From: Bacteroidales bacterium
GTDB taxonomy: Bacteria > Bacteroidota > Bacteroidia > Bacteroidales > F082
Reading direction: 5' to 3'
Assembly: GCA_016285355.1 (NCBI GenBank)
Contig: JAEEQP010000008.1
Span: forward strand, 38,529-102,528
DNA: 64,000 nucleotides
The first letter of the stretch is position 1. Each line of letters opens with the position of its first letter. Below the pieces are notes generated by a model. It did no database searches. It saw only the letters and a list, made by a program, of their open reading frames with translations, and was not told the origin of the DNA. The position numbers were made by a program, and so were the translations under genes. Below are positions 33,954 through 44,245 of the stretch, piece after piece.

Positions 33954-34637
33954 ATGTCAAAGAAGAACAAACTGGAACGGTTTGCCGAAAACAAGACCTT
34001 CAGCAACCTGTTCGAATACAGCTACGAACGCATCATGGGCGAAGGTTTCCCGCTGCAAGGCAAGTGGCATGAGGAGTTTTTCCATAATGACAATCCCATC
34101 GTGCTGGAGTTAGGCTGCGGCAAGGGGGAATACACGGTCGGGTTGGCGCGTGTACATCCGGAGATTAATTATATAGGTGTCGACATCAAAGGCGCAAGGA
34201 TTTGGAGAGGGTTGAAACAGTCGAATGAGGAAGAGCTCAAGAATGTAGCTTTTCTCCGTGCCCGCATTGACCAGATTGAACATTTCTTCAGCAAGGATGA
34301 AGTGTCGGAGATTTGGGTCACCTTCCCCGACCCGCATCCAGGCGAGGGTGTCCGCAATGCACGTCACCGTCTTACTTCGCCTGAGTTCCTCGACCGTTAC
34401 CGCAAAATCGTTCGCCCCGATGGCGTGCTTAATCTGAAAACCGACAGCCCCATCATGTACGAGTTCACTTTGCATGAGGTAGTGGAGAAACAAGGCTTGC
34501 CGTTGCTCTACGCTACTGATGACCTTTATGCCAACGACGACGCGCTTGAAGTGAAGACCATCCGAACCTTCTATGAGCAGATGTGGCTCGACCAAGGCTT
34601 GACCATCAAATACATTCGTTTCAAGATAAATCCCTGA
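33954..34637 (+). CDS. trmB: tRNA (guanine-N7-)-methyltransferase
   Basis: 227 residues. SAM-binding motif VLELGCGKGEYTVGLARVHP (about 46-65), IGVDIKGARIWRG, and the tRNA-contact/catalytic stretch VTFPDPHPGEGVRNARHRLT, followed by NLKTDS. It makes m7G46 in tRNA. The PHPGEGVRNARHRL sequence differs from the more common PWPKKRHHKRRL but keeps the DP and the RRL-type residues. The gap before it (33883-33953) has no clear signal. Confidence 0.93.
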   Translation: MSKKNKLERFAENKTFSNLFEYSYERIMGEGFPLQGKWHEEFFHNDNPIVLELGCGKGEYTVGLARVHPEINYIGVDIKGARIWRGLKQSNEEELKNVAFLRARIDQIEHFFSKDEVSEIWVTFPDPHPGEGVRNARHRLTSPEFLDRYRKIVRPDGVLNLKTDSPIMYEFTLHEVVEKQGLPLLYATDDLYANDDALEVKTIRTFYEQMWLDQGLTIKYIRFKINP

Positions 34638-34684
34638 ATCTTTAAATCTTAAATCTTAAATTTTGAATTTTAAATAGACAAACT

Positions 34685-36202
34685 ATGTATACAGAAAACA
34701 ATCAACTCTACATCGCCCATTGCGATAACGGCCCCATCTACATGGTAGGCAAAATGGCTAATCGTCATGGTTTGATTGCAGGTGCTACTGGTACAGGTAA
34801 GACGGTGACTTTGCAGGTGCTGGCCGAGTCGTTCTGTCAGGCAGGTGTGCCTTGCTTCATGGCCGACATGAAGGGTGACCTGTCGGGTATTAGTCAGGCG
34901 GGGAAAATGAGCGGTTTCATCGAAAAGCGCTGCCCTGAATTTGGCATCGAGAATCCTCAGTTCCAAGGTTGCCCAACACGCTTCTTTGACGTGTTTGGCG
35001 AACAAGGCCATCCTCTGAGGGCTACTATCTCCGACATGGGCCCGCAATTGTTGGCCCGATTGCTTAGCCTCAATGAAACCCAAACAGGCATCCTCAATAT
35101 CGTTTTCAAGATTGCCGACGACCGAGGCTTGCTCCTCATCGACATGAAGGACTTGCGGATGATGTTGGATTATGTGGCTAAAAACGCCAAGGAGTTCACC
35201 ACCACGTATGGCACGGTCTCTTCGGTGAGCGTGGGTGCCATCCAGCGTGCACTGTTGGCCTTGGAAGCCGAAGGTGCCGAAAAGTTCTTTGGCGAGCCTT
35301 CGTTTAACGTGTTTGATTTCCTCCAAACGGAGGGCGGACGCGGCGTGATGAATGTATTGGCCGCCGATAAGCTGATGCTGAATCCCAAGCTGTATTCTAC
35401 ATTCTTGCTTTGGCTGTTGAGTGAACTCTACACCCAACTGCCTGAAGTCGGCGACCTGCCTATGCCCAAACTCATCTTCTTCTTCGACGAGGCGCACATG
35501 CTCTTCAAGGACACGTCGAAGGCTTTGGTCGACAAGATTGAGCAGGTCATCCGCTTGGTGCGTTCGAAAGGCGTGGGCGTTTATTTTGTGACGCAAAGTC
35601 CCGACGACATTCCTGATGCCATTGCTGGTCAGTTGGGCAATCGCATCCTCCACGGATTGAGAGCCTACACGCCCAAGGAACAGAAAACCGTGAAGGCTGC
35701 GGCACAAACTTTCCGCGCCAACCCCGGTTTCAACACCGAAGCTGCCATTCTGGAATTGGGTACAGGTGAGGCCTTGGTCTCGCTGTTGGATGAGAAAGGA
35801 GCGCCTTGCATCGTGGAACGCGCCAAGATACTCTTCCCCCTCAGCCAAATCGGCGCCATCACCGACAGCCAACGCAATGCTTTGATTCGCAACTCGCGTT
35901 TGTATGGCATTTATGACAAGAGTTTTGACCGTGAAAGTGCCTACGAACTTCTTGTAGCGGAACGGAAACAAGAAGAGAAACGTGCAAAGGAAGAGGCTGA
36001 AGCCGAAGAGAAACGCAAAGCCAAGGAAGCCCGCGAGCGTGAAAAAGCGAAGTCGACAACGAACCGGACAACAAGTTCAAGAAAGAAGAAGTCAGCGGGA
36101 GCCAAAGCCTTGGAAAAGACGCTCAATACTACGGCCACGACTATTGGACGTGGTCTCGGAAACAAGATTGTGCGCTCCATTCTCGGTAGTATTTTCAAGT
36201 GA
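34685..36202 (+). CDS. HerA-like ATPase (DUF853/YjgR)
   Basis: 505 residues. Walker A GATGTGKT (about 33-40), Walker [13 protein letters not shown], and the arginine-rich [20 protein letters not shown] segment. This is the DUF853 family, a HerA/FtsK-type hexameric ATPase of uncertain role, possibly DNA or RNA processing. The final roughly 80 residues are a very charged Lys/Glu coiled-coil tail ([20 protein letters not shown]). Ends at a strong terminator. Confidence 0.9.
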   Translation: MYTENNQLYIAHCDNGPIYMVGKMANRHGLIAGATGTGKTVTLQVLAESFCQAGVPCFMADMKGDLSGISQAGKMSGFIEKRCPEFGIENPQFQGCPTRFFDVFGEQGHPLRATISDMGPQLLARLLSLNETQTGILNIVFKIADDRGLLLIDMKDLRMMLDYVAKNAKEFTTTYGTVSSVSVGAIQRALLALEAEGAEKFFGEPSFNVFDFLQTEGGRGVMNVLAADKLMLNPKLYSTFLLWLLSELYTQLPEVGDLPMPKLIFFFDEAHMLFKDTSKALVDKIEQVIRLVRSKGVGVYFVTQSPDDIPDAIAGQLGNRILHGLRAYTPKEQKTVKAAAQTFRANPGFNTEAAILELGTGEALVSLLDEKGAPCIVERAKILFPLSQIGAITDSQRNALIRNSRLYGIYDKSFDRESAYELLVAERKQEEKRAKEEAEAEEKRKAKEAREREKAKSTTNRTTSSRKKKSAGAKALEKTLNTTATTIGRGLGNKIVRSILGSIFK

Positions 36203-36220
36203 GTGAAGAAAAGAAACCAC

Positions 36221-36252
36221 AAAAAAAGCCTGCGACGATGCGCAGGCTTTTT
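36221..36252. terminator. Bidirectional terminator between convergent genes
   Basis: AAAAAGCCTGCG and CGCAGGCTTTTT form a 12-bp stem around a short loop with A and T runs on both sides. It can end the HerA-like gene (+) and the LRR surface-protein gene (-). Confidence 0.88.
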
Positions 36253-36274
36253 AGTTTGTTGGTTGTCGGTGAAA

Positions 36275-38737
36275 TTATTCCACCACAATCTTCTGGGTCT
36301 TCACATCGTTGCCATTGATGAGGCGGAGCATGTAGACGCCGCTGCTCAAGTTGATGGGCATGCTGAAACTACCATTGATGGTCTCGGTGCTGAGGATGCG
36401 ACCAGTCAGGTCGATCACTTGCAGGGTGGCCATGCCTTCATTGGCGATGACGAACTCACCGTTAGCGACAAAGGCGAAGCTTTCGCTATTGCCGTTTTCG
36501 ATGGCTTCGGGTGAGAACACCAGTCTGAAACGTGAAGTATAGTCGGTGGTTCTGGCCTCGAAGGTGTAGGTAGGATTGGCAAGCAGGTCAACATTGTTAC
36601 CTGTCAGGTTGTCAATCAGGTGGAGGTAATCAACTTCAACATCTTGAAGGGTCACGGAAATCGTATAAGTACCATTTTTGGCGGTCTTGAAGTTGACGGC
36701 TTGTTCGTCGTCGTTGCTAACAACGATGGCCAACTCTTCAGTATCCCTTGTGGCAAACAGTTTGGTACGGTTGTCGGTGAGGGAGAGCTTTTGGAAATCG
36801 CTGCCTTCGTTGCGTTTCACAAGCAAACGGTCAGTGATTTTGCCATTTTCCAAAACCTCTACACAGATGCTTCCAGTATTCACGGTTTCGGTACGCGTTT
36901 TAAATGTTGCATTGGAATTGAAGGTGACAGAAGCGTTTTCACTGGTAGCTAAGACAAAGATACCTTCAGCGGGTTTCAGGGGATTTGCCGAAGAAACTTC
37001 GCTCACCATCAAATCGTCAAGAGTGCCATTCATTCTGTAACAACCTTGTGCCACGTCTGTAGTGGTAAGAGAGGTGACGTTATGAGCATAAGGATTGCCA
37101 ATTAGATTGAAGCCTTTCAAAAGTTCGCCTTCATAGCTCAATGGAGAAATGGTGAAGGTTTCGGTACCTTTTCTGAGTGCACCGGCAAACTCTAATGTGA
37201 CGTTTTCGCTATTGGCATAGAGATAGCCTCTGCCTGGTACCAATTCTGTGAAATTGTTGGTGGGATCCATTTGGTTCATCCAATAGGCGGTCGGCTCGTC
37301 GTAATAGAACAGGTCGTAAGTGTTGCTGAGCAGGTTTTCCACTGAGGTTACATTGGAGTTGCTTGCAAGCGACGAGGAGATAAGATGCCAACCGTTGTTA
37401 TCCGAACTGTATGCACTAATGTTCTTCTTGACCGTAGCCAAGACACCATTTTGCTGATGCATGAGCTGGCCACCGTCTTCGATGATGAGGTTAGCGGCGG
37501 TGCCATAGTTGTTTATGGCGTTGTTGACAGTCAAAGTGCTGCCTGGCTTGATGGAAATGTTATACCTGCTGATAATGGTCAGAGAATTGACATTGGCAGA
37601 AGAACTGTTCATTTCACAATCTGCAACGATGACGACATCATTGCCAAAACTTGGTGACCAGTTGTTGGCATCGCTCCAATTGGCATTACTGCTTCCTGCG
37701 AAGAAATATCGCTGTTGCTTGTTTGTGAAATAGGTCCAGTTGCTGTAGTTAGAGGGAACGGGAACATAAAAGGGTTTGCTGAGACTGCCAGAGAAAATAT
37801 TGTCTATGCTTATTCCTGACTGAAGATTGGGAGGTGTTACTCTGTTAAGGTAAATCGCACGGATGTTTAAACCAGAGAAAGTTTCTTCAAATAACTTGGG
37901 GAAACTACCGGAAATAACCAAATCTCCATGGAACCCTGTGCAGTTTTTGAAAACACCAGCTCTTAATATAGCTACGGAACTTGGAATGATTATGTCACCA
38001 GTGAAACCGCTACAATTCTCGAATGCATAATCGTAAATGTTTTTGAGCGTGTTTGGGAGAACCAATGGGCCAGTAAAGCCACAGCCTGCAAAAGCACTGG
38101 TGCCAATGGAAGTTAATGAGTTGGGTAAGGTCAAAGTGCCTGTGAAGTGGGTGCATCCATGGAAAACTTGTTCTTGGATAGAAGTCACTCCGTTAGGGAT
38201 GACCAAATCACCTTGTAGGTTTTCACAATATTCAAATGCATTTCCACCAATTTGTACCAATGATTCACTCAAGGTTAATCCTGTGAAGCCCTCGCAAAAA
38301 GAGAAGGCAGCAAATCCGATGGAAGTCACAGTGTTTGGAATAACCAATTGGCCTGTCAACCCATGACAATTATGGAAGGCATGGTCGGCAATGGCTGTTA
38401 CTGTGTAAGTAAGTCCATCTCCTCCAGGCATCTCATCGTTCGTCACTGTCTCAGGGATGGTGAGGTTTCCGGTAGGCGGATTTAGTCCATAAGGTTCACT
38501 GCCGCCATAAAGAGAACTCAAACTCACATAATGAAGTGAGGAATTCGTTATTTTGTAATACAACTTGAGACCTGAAGGACAGGTTTTGTAGAAATCGTAG
38601 GCGATCGGACGTCCCCAATCATCGTTCTGGTCTTCATCAGAATAGATGTTAGCATTCATTGTCCCGATTATGCTCAGCATCAGGACCAGAAGGGTCATTC
38701 TTGTAACCCTTTTCCATTGTAATGATTTTACTTGCAT
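36275..38737 (-). CDS. BspA-like leucine-rich-repeat surface protein with T9SS sorting domain
   Basis: 820 residues. Signal peptide to about residue 29 (IGTMNA). Residues about 95-300 hold about seven LRR_5 repeats of the form FxxCxxxTGxLxIPNxVTSIGxxAF, as in BspA-like adhesins. Residues about 440-735 are a beta-rich region shared with the giant surface proteins at 45103 and 51793 (GWHLISSSLAS, GFNLIGNPYAHNV, NGTYTISV, YLHLIDNLTG). The last roughly 70 residues (GVYMLRLINGNDVKTQKIVV) are a T9SS sorting domain. Likely a secreted adhesin. A -7-like TATTTTTGC lies at 38820-38828. Confidence 0.88.
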   Translation of the reverse strand: MQVKSLQWKRVTRMTLLVLMLSIIGTMNANIYSDEDQNDDWGRPIAYDFYKTCPSGLKLYYKITNSSLHYVSLSSLYGGSEPYGLNPPTGNLTIPETVTNDEMPGGDGLTYTVTAIADHAFHNCHGLTGQLVIPNTVTSIGFAAFSFCEGFTGLTLSESLVQIGGNAFEYCENLQGDLVIPNGVTSIQEQVFHGCTHFTGTLTLPNSLTSIGTSAFAGCGFTGPLVLPNTLKNIYDYAFENCSGFTGDIIIPSSVAILRAGVFKNCTGFHGDLVISGSFPKLFEETFSGLNIRAIYLNRVTPPNLQSGISIDNIFSGSLSKPFYVPVPSNYSNWTYFTNKQQRYFFAGSSNANWSDANNWSPSFGNDVVIVADCEMNSSSANVNSLTIISRYNISIKPGSTLTVNNAINNYGTAANLIIEDGGQLMHQQNGVLATVKKNISAYSSDNNGWHLISSSLASNSNVTSVENLLSNTYDLFYYDEPTAYWMNQMDPTNNFTELVPGRGYLYANSENVTLEFAGALRKGTETFTISPLSYEGELLKGFNLIGNPYAHNVTSLTTTDVAQGCYRMNGTLDDLMVSEVSSANPLKPAEGIFVLATSENASVTFNSNATFKTRTETVNTGSICVEVLENGKITDRLLVKRNEGSDFQKLSLTDNRTKLFATRDTEELAIVVSNDDEQAVNFKTAKNGTYTISVTLQDVEVDYLHLIDNLTGNNVDLLANPTYTFEARTTDYTSRFRLVFSPEAIENGNSESFAFVANGEFVIANEGMATLQVIDLTGRILSTETINGSFSMPINLSSGVYMLRLINGNDVKTQKIVVE

Positions 38738-38819
38738 GTTATTTTGTTTAAGTTAATTATTTAATTTTCAGTGATTTAAAATTGTTTACCTTTCTTCTTT
38801 GCTTTAAAAGGAACAGACC

Positions 38820-38828
38820 GCAAAAATA
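38820..38828 (-). promoter_or_regulatory. Candidate -7 element of the LRR surface-protein gene
   Basis: TATTTTTGC on the minus strand, about 83 nt before the ATG at 38737, leaving an AT-rich leader. No TTTG at 19-21 bp. Confidence 0.45.
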
Positions 38829-38903
38829 ATAATTTTTCTCATTGTGCAGTAAGAAGTTAGAAACTTTTTTTTGCAGCGTTGTTTTTAATGACTTTGTATC
38901 TGC

Positions 38904-39569
38904 TCAGTCGTTCCCGATTTCCTTTAACATCGGGACGAATTTGAACCCTCCAAAGGCCTTTTTTTCCAATGTGCCATCCTCCAATTTGGTGATGCGCATC
39001 ATGGTCTGTCCCTCGTTTTCGGAATCGTCTAACGGAATGACCATGAGGCCTCCGGTCTTCAGTTGTTCAACGAGGTTTTCAGGGATGTTGGGGGCTCCGG
39101 CGGTGATGATGATGCGGTCGAAAGGGGCGTAGGTGGGCAAGCCATCGAAACCGTCACCCAAAAAAGTCTTGACGCGGAAAGGCAACTGGTCCAAAATCTC
39201 CTTTGTCTTGAAAAAAAGGTTGCGTTGCCGCTCGATGGTGAACACCTTGGCACCCATGGCGGCCAACACACAGGCTTGATAACCTGACCCCGTCCCGATT
39301 TCGAGTACCTTCATGCCTTTTTCAACTTGCAGCAATTGAGTCTGAAAGGCTACGGTGTGGGGCTGCGAGATGGTCTGGCCCGAACCGATGGGGAAGGCCT
39401 TGTCCTGATAGGCTAACTCAACAAAAGAGGAGTCGAGGAAGATATGGCGTGGCACTTCGTTGATGGCTGAAAGCACGGCCTCGTCGGTGATGCCTTTGGT
39501 GCGCAACAGGTCAACGAGTTGCTTGCGCAGGCCTTTGTGGCGGTAGTTGTCTTCTACATTGATGTTCAT
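38904..39569 (-). CDS. pcm: Protein-L-isoaspartate O-methyltransferase
   Basis: 221 residues from the ATG at 39569; a further 8 codons upstream are possible. Motifs: SSFVELAYQDKAFPIGSGQT, the SAM site VLEIGTGSGYQACVLAAMG, and DRIIITAGAPNIPENLVEQL. It methylates isoaspartyl residues for repair of aged proteins. Slightly longer than the E. coli enzyme but standard for the family. Divergent from the oxidoreductase gene. Confidence 0.93.
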   Translation of the reverse strand: MNINVEDNYRHKGLRKQLVDLLRTKGITDEAVLSAINEVPRHIFLDSSFVELAYQDKAFPIGSGQTISQPHTVAFQTQLLQVEKGMKVLEIGTGSGYQACVLAAMGAKVFTIERQRNLFFKTKEILDQLPFRVKTFLGDGFDGLPTYAPFDRIIITAGAPNIPENLVEQLKTGGLMVIPLDDSENEGQTMMRITKLEDGTLEKKAFGGFKFVPMLKEIGND

Positions 39570-39659
39570 AAGTGGTTGTCGGCCCTTCGACAAGCTCAGG
39601 TACCTCAGCTTTTTTCGTTTTGCGGCGCGAAATTACGGCAAACCGAACGATAAATGTGC

Positions 39660-39668
39660 TATTTTTGC
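39660..39668 (+). promoter_or_regulatory. Candidate -7 element of the oxidoreductase gene
   Basis: TATTTTTGC ends 15 nt before the ATG at 39684, so the leader would be very short. No TTTG at the expected spacing. Confidence 0.45.
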
Positions 39669-39683
39669 CGAAATTTTTTGATT

Positions 39684-40676
39684 ATGCTGAAAATTGGCGT
39701 TTTAGGCGCAGGACATTTAGGAAAGATTCATATCAACTGCATCAAGCAGATTGAACAGTACGATTTGGTCGGGTTTTATGATCCTGATGATGCGACGGCA
39801 CGACAGGTGGAGGAAGAGATGCAAGTGAAGTGCTTCGACTCCATCGAGGCCTTGATTGAGGCGGTGGATGTGGTGGACATTGTCACGCCGACGATTCGCC
39901 ATTTCGAATGTGCCTCCAAGGCCTTGCAAAAGCGTAGGCATGTCTTTATCGAGAAGCCCATTGTGGCGACACCCGACGAGGCCAATGCCTTGAAACGACT
40001 TGCCGACGAGGCTGGGGTGAAGGTGCAGGTGGGGCATGTGGAGCGGTTCAATCCGGCTTTCATTGCTGCGGAGCCTTTCATCACTGAACCTTTGTTCGTT
40101 GAGGCGCACCGTCTTGCCTTGTTCAACCCGCGTGGCACCGATGTGCCTGTCGTTTTGGACCTTATGATTCACGACCTTGACATTCTGTTGACCATCGTCC
40201 ATTCGCCCGTCACGCATGTCAGTGCCAACGGTGTCAGCATCGTCAGCACCACATCCGACATCGCCAATGTCCGCCTTGAGTTCGAGAATGGTGCCGTGGC
40301 CAATCTCACGGCTTCGCGCCTCTCATTGAAGAACATGCGCAAGACCCGCATCTTCCAGAGGGATGCCTATATCACCGTCGATTTCCTCGATAAGGTGGCC
40401 GAAATCACGCGCATCAAGGATGAAATTGATGACAGTAACCCGCTTTCGGCGACCATCACCTTAGGCGATGGTACGGAGAAACAAATCACTTTTGAGCGTC
40501 CTGAAATCCATCCCATTAATGCCATCAAGACGGAGTTGGAGAGTTTTTATGGTGCCATCGTTCACAACACTACGCCTGCGGTCACGATTGAGGACGGCAT
40601 CAACGTGCTGAAATTGGCCTATCGTATCCTTGATGCCGTCAATGCCTCCATCGCCAAAGTGAATGCGAAACATTAA
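39684..40676 (+). CDS. Gfo/Idh/MocA family oxidoreductase
   Basis: 330 residues. N-terminal Rossmann domain with IGVLGAGHLGKIH (3-15), then EKPIVATPDEA, the catalytic-type EKP motif of the family. The C-terminal alpha/beta domain includes HDLDILLTIV with the conserved His/Asp. Substrate unknown: members act on sugars, inositol or nucleotide sugars with NAD(P). The start at 39684 excludes ten residues read through the -7 element. Confidence 0.9.
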   Translation: MLKIGVLGAGHLGKIHINCIKQIEQYDLVGFYDPDDATARQVEEEMQVKCFDSIEALIEAVDVVDIVTPTIRHFECASKALQKRRHVFIEKPIVATPDEANALKRLADEAGVKVQVGHVERFNPAFIAAEPFITEPLFVEAHRLALFNPRGTDVPVVLDLMIHDLDILLTIVHSPVTHVSANGVSIVSTTSDIANVRLEFENGAVANLTASRLSLKNMRKTRIFQRDAYITVDFLDKVAEITRIKDEIDDSNPLSATITLGDGTEKQITFERPEIHPINAIKTELESFYGAIVHNTTPAVTIEDGINVLKLAYRILDAVNASIAKVNAKH

Positions 40677-40739
40677 AATAATCCGCTCCATGCAACAATA
40701 ATAAACCCTCTGTTTCGTTATCCTACAAAGTTTCGTTTT

Positions 40740-41687
40740 ATGAAAAGAATTTCTACCGTTTTTATTTTGCTGGCTCTTGCTTTTTTGTCGCTGGAAGTGG
40801 CCTCGTGCAAGAAATTTGAGGGCTCGCAGACCATACCCTCCCTTATCCATATTGATTCGATTTCGGTAAGTGGTGATTATTTTGTGTATGGCGCTACCAC
40901 CCACAAAATCACGGATGCTTGGGTGTATGTCGACGACCAGCTCGTAGGCGTTTATGAGCTTCCGACAACCTTCCCTGTGCTGAAGAAGGGACCGCATAAG
41001 GTAAGTATCTATGGAGGCATCAAGGTGGATGGACGGTCGACGGCGCGAAATACCTATCCGTTTTACAAGCCTCTGGTCTATGAAGGATTGAATTTGGTGG
41101 AAGACAGCATCATAAACCTGCAGCCGGTGCTCAACTATTATCCCATTGGCGAGGGTGTCGATTTCGCATGGAAGGAGGATTTTGAGAATGCCAACACCTT
41201 GATAAAGGATACCGGAAGCGATACGAGTGCCGTTCGCGTAACAGGCCCTGAGGCTTGGCATTCGGTCAACTCGTTCTGGTCGGGAAAGGTGGAACTGCCG
41301 CCCGATTCCTTGGATTTCACTTTGGTCAATGCCGATGAACTGACGTTTTATAAATCCATTTCAAATGGCGTGTATTGCATGTTGGAGATGGACTACAATT
41401 GCAACGACACCTTTTTCGTCGGCGTGCAGTATTACAAGCAATACCAGCTTGTGAAATGGCCTTTGGTGAAGGTGACGCCTACCGACAAGGAACACGACAA
41501 GCCGCAGAAATGGAATAAGATCTACATCAATATCGGGCCAATCATCAACGAAAACTACACCGCTTCCTATTTTAAGGTGTATTTCACTTCCGACTTGACC
41601 ACGGAATATGATTTGTATTATCACCCGATTAACGAGCCTCGTTATTACTATTTCGACAATCTGAAATTGCTCTATCGTCCGTTATGA
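40740..41687 (+). CDS. Uncharacterised lipoprotein upstream of the sugar transferase
   Basis: 315 residues. A lipoprotein signal ends in EVASC (Cys near 23). The mature region appears all-beta: an Ig-like N-terminal part (about 35-120; YVDDQLVGVYELP) and a C-terminal jelly-roll part (about 140-315) rich in Tyr. No domain that I can name. The stop overlaps the start of the sugar transferase by 4 nt, so its role is probably in the same surface-polysaccharide pathway. Confidence 0.78.
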   Translation: MKRISTVFILLALAFLSLEVASCKKFEGSQTIPSLIHIDSISVSGDYFVYGATTHKITDAWVYVDDQLVGVYELPTTFPVLKKGPHKVSIYGGIKVDGRSTARNTYPFYKPLVYEGLNLVEDSIINLQPVLNYYPIGEGVDFAWKEDFENANTLIKDTGSDTSAVRVTGPEAWHSVNSFWSGKVELPPDSLDFTLVNADELTFYKSISNGVYCMLEMDYNCNDTFFVGVQYYKQYQLVKWPLVKVTPTDKEHDKPQKWNKIYINIGPIINENYTASYFKVYFTSDLTTEYDLYYHPINEPRYYYFDNLKLLYRPL

Positions 41688-43108
41688 ACAAGAAAAAGCT
41701 GACATCCCTGTATTTCTTTGCGGATTGGATTGCCTCCATTCTGGCTTGGACGTTGTTCTATTTTTTCAGAAAAGCCCACGAAGACCTATATATTAATTAT
41801 TGGGACAGGATTACTTATTCATTGGAGACACCCAGTTTTTGGTTGGGGGTCATCTTCATCCCCATTTGCTGGCTTATCCTCCATGCCGTGACGGGTGCCT
41901 ACGAAAAGGTATACCAGAAATCGAGGTTGAAGGAACTCGGGCAGACGTTTTTCATCACCCTGTTAGGTGTGGTCGTGCTTTTCTTTGTAGTTATTTTGGA
42001 CGACGAAGTGGTTTCCTACAAATCTTATTATCAGTCGTTTATCGCGCTGTTTACGTTTCAGTTCGTGATGACCTACATTCCGCGTGTCATCATCACTACT
42101 TCGGTGATTTCGCGGATTCGGAGCAAGAAAATCGGGTTCAACACGCTGATTGTGGGCAGCAACGACAACGCCTGCGCCATCTACAAGGAAATCGAGAACG
42201 AGGTGAAACCTTCGGGGCGGCGACTGATAGGTTTCCTCAATGTGTACGACAAAAAGGAGTACAAATTGGGCGAGTTTTTGCCGCGCTTGGGCTCATATCG
42301 CGAGATTGAGAAGATTGTGAAAGACAACAACGTGGAAGAGGTCATCATCGCCATCGAGCGTTCGGAAGTGGAGACGATGAAGGTCTTGCTTTCGGTGGTC
42401 GACATGAAGGACGTCAACGTGAAAATCATCCCGGCCATGCAGGACTTGGTGTTTGGAACAGTGAAACAGTCGGCCATCTGGCAGGCGCCTTTGGTGCAGG
42501 TCACGCCGGAGTTGATGCCGGTCTGGCAGCGTGTGGTCAAACGTTTGTTCGACATTTTTGCTTCCATGTTTGCCTTGATTGTCTTGTCGCCGGTGTTTCT
42601 CATCTGCGCCATCATAGTGAAGACGACCTCGAAAGGCCCAATTTTCTATGTCCAGGAGCGCATCGGAAAGGACGGCAAACCCTTCAATATGGCCAAGTTC
42701 CGCAGCATGAGGGTGGACGCCGAGGCGAGCGGTACGCCTATGCTTTCGAGCGACGACGACCCACGCATCACCCCGTTTGGCAAGTTCATGCGCAAGGTGC
42801 GTTTGGACGAGATTCCGCAGTTCTGGACCGTGCTGAAAGGCGATATGTCCTTGGTGGGTTACCGTCCTGAGCGTCAGTATTTCATCGACAAAATCATGGA
42901 AACCGCGCCTTATTACCGCCTGCTGTTAAAGGTGAAGCCAGGCATCACCAGCTGGGGTGAGGTGAAATACGGCTATGCCGAGAACGTCGAGGAGATGATT
43001 GCACGACTGAAATACGATGTGCTCTACATCGAGAATGTCAATCTTGCCTTGGATATCAAGATTCTGATTTACACGGTTTTGATTGTTATTCAAGGGCGTG
43101 GCAAGTAA
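41684..43108 (+). CDS. Undecaprenyl-phosphate sugar phosphotransferase
   Basis: 474 residues. Four or five N-terminal membrane helices, a CoA-binding-like Rossmann segment (about 145-270; FNTLIVGSNDNACAIYKEIE), then the catalytic bacterial sugar transferase domain: KRLFDIFASMFALIVLSPVF, YVQERIGKDGKPFNMAKFRS, LDEIPQFWTVLKGDMSLVG and RPERQYF. Such polyprenyl glycosyl-phosphotransferases move a sugar-1-phosphate to undecaprenyl phosphate and start capsule, exopolysaccharide or O-antigen synthesis. Its pathway genes are not in this window, so it may act with genes elsewhere. Confidence 0.93.
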   Translation: MNKKKLTSLYFFADWIASILAWTLFYFFRKAHEDLYINYWDRITYSLETPSFWLGVIFIPICWLILHAVTGAYEKVYQKSRLKELGQTFFITLLGVVVLFFVVILDDEVVSYKSYYQSFIALFTFQFVMTYIPRVIITTSVISRIRSKKIGFNTLIVGSNDNACAIYKEIENEVKPSGRRLIGFLNVYDKKEYKLGEFLPRLGSYREIEKIVKDNNVEEVIIAIERSEVETMKVLLSVVDMKDVNVKIIPAMQDLVFGTVKQSAIWQAPLVQVTPELMPVWQRVVKRLFDIFASMFALIVLSPVFLICAIIVKTTSKGPIFYVQERIGKDGKPFNMAKFRSMRVDAEASGTPMLSSDDDPRITPFGKFMRKVRLDEIPQFWTVLKGDMSLVGYRPERQYFIDKIMETAPYYRLLLKVKPGITSWGEVKYGYAENVEEMIARLKYDVLYIENVNLALDIKILIYTVLIVIQGRGK

Positions 43109-43110
43109 AT

Positions 43111-44223
43111 TTGAGTTTTCTCGACCTCAAACTCATCGACCGCAGCGGCAACGTCATCCAAACGGCAACGGCCCACAACCTCGGCGGACACACGGTACAC
43201 GGCACCGGTTATTTCACCGACGAGAACGGCGCAGCCCACCTCTATCTCTTTGCCGTGGAAGGCTTTACGGCCCACGTTTTCGACTATAATATCGAGGCCG
43301 ACAGCATGGACCCCAACTACATCTTCGACTTCTCTGTCACCCCTGGCTGGGGGTATGCCTGTTCTGCCGGCGGTGCATTCATCGGCGAATGCGATGGTGT
43401 GCCTTGTTTCTTCGGCGATGTGGACAGAAGCCCCAACCTCATCGGTATCTATGCCTTGGGCGATTACACCCCCGTTGGTCCCACGCCTCCTGATGGTGAC
43501 ATCTTCTTCGACTTCAACGACGGCATCATGCAGTGGACCACCATCGATGCCGACGGCGACGGATATTGCTGGGACATGCGCCAGAACTGGGGCAACACCG
43601 AGAATCCCTACAGCGTGACTTCGGCCTCGTTTGACAGCTACTCAAGCACTATCCTCTATCCCAAAAACTATTTAGTGACTCCGTACAAGTTAGATTGTGA
43701 AGAGATTACCTTCATCGCTTGTGCCCAAGACGCGACCAATCCTGCCGAGCACTTTGGCGTGGCCGTTTCGACGACAGGCAACACCAACGCGGACGACTTC
43801 ACCATCGTGTGGGAAACCGACATGACCGCCAAAGCCGCAGGCAGTTGGCATTACTATGATGTCGACCTCAGGGATTACCAAGGGCAGGACATCTATGTGG
43901 CCATCGTCCACTTCAACTGCTCCAACCAGTTCATGCTGAACATCGACGACATCACGCTTTACAGAACCTACAACGACGTGGCCGAGAACAACACCACAGG
44001 CGTTTCGGTCTATCCCAATCCCGCAAGCAGCCTCGTGACCGTGGAAAGCACACAGACAATTGACGCCTACGAGGTGTACGACATCACCGGAGCCTTGTTG
44101 CGTCGCGCTGCCGTGGGCCAGAAAACCTTCACTTTAGACCTCGAAGCCCTGCCCGTTGGCACTTATCTGCTGAAGCTGACTTCGAAAGGCACCGTGCAGA
44201 CCCGCCGCTTCGTGAAGCAGTAA
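43111..44223 (+). pseudogene. 5'-truncated T9SS secreted protein (cleaved-adhesin domain)
   Basis: The frame starts 2 nt after the transferase stop with only a TTG and no signal peptide, yet the 370-residue product is clearly an exported type: residues about 128-290 are a cleaved-adhesin/jelly-roll domain (DIFFDFNDGIMQWTTIDADG, then LDCEEITFIACAQD and HFNCSNQFMLNIDDITLY). The last roughly 75 residues are a T9SS sorting domain (VSVYPNPASSLVTV, GTYLLKLTSKG). The N-terminal part looks like the end of a beta-propeller or other domain (LYLFAVEGFTAHVFDYN). A deletion or insertion probably removed the 5' part, making it unable to be exported. Confidence 0.75.
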
Positions 44224-44245
44224 GACTTACAATTGAAAAAGCAAT

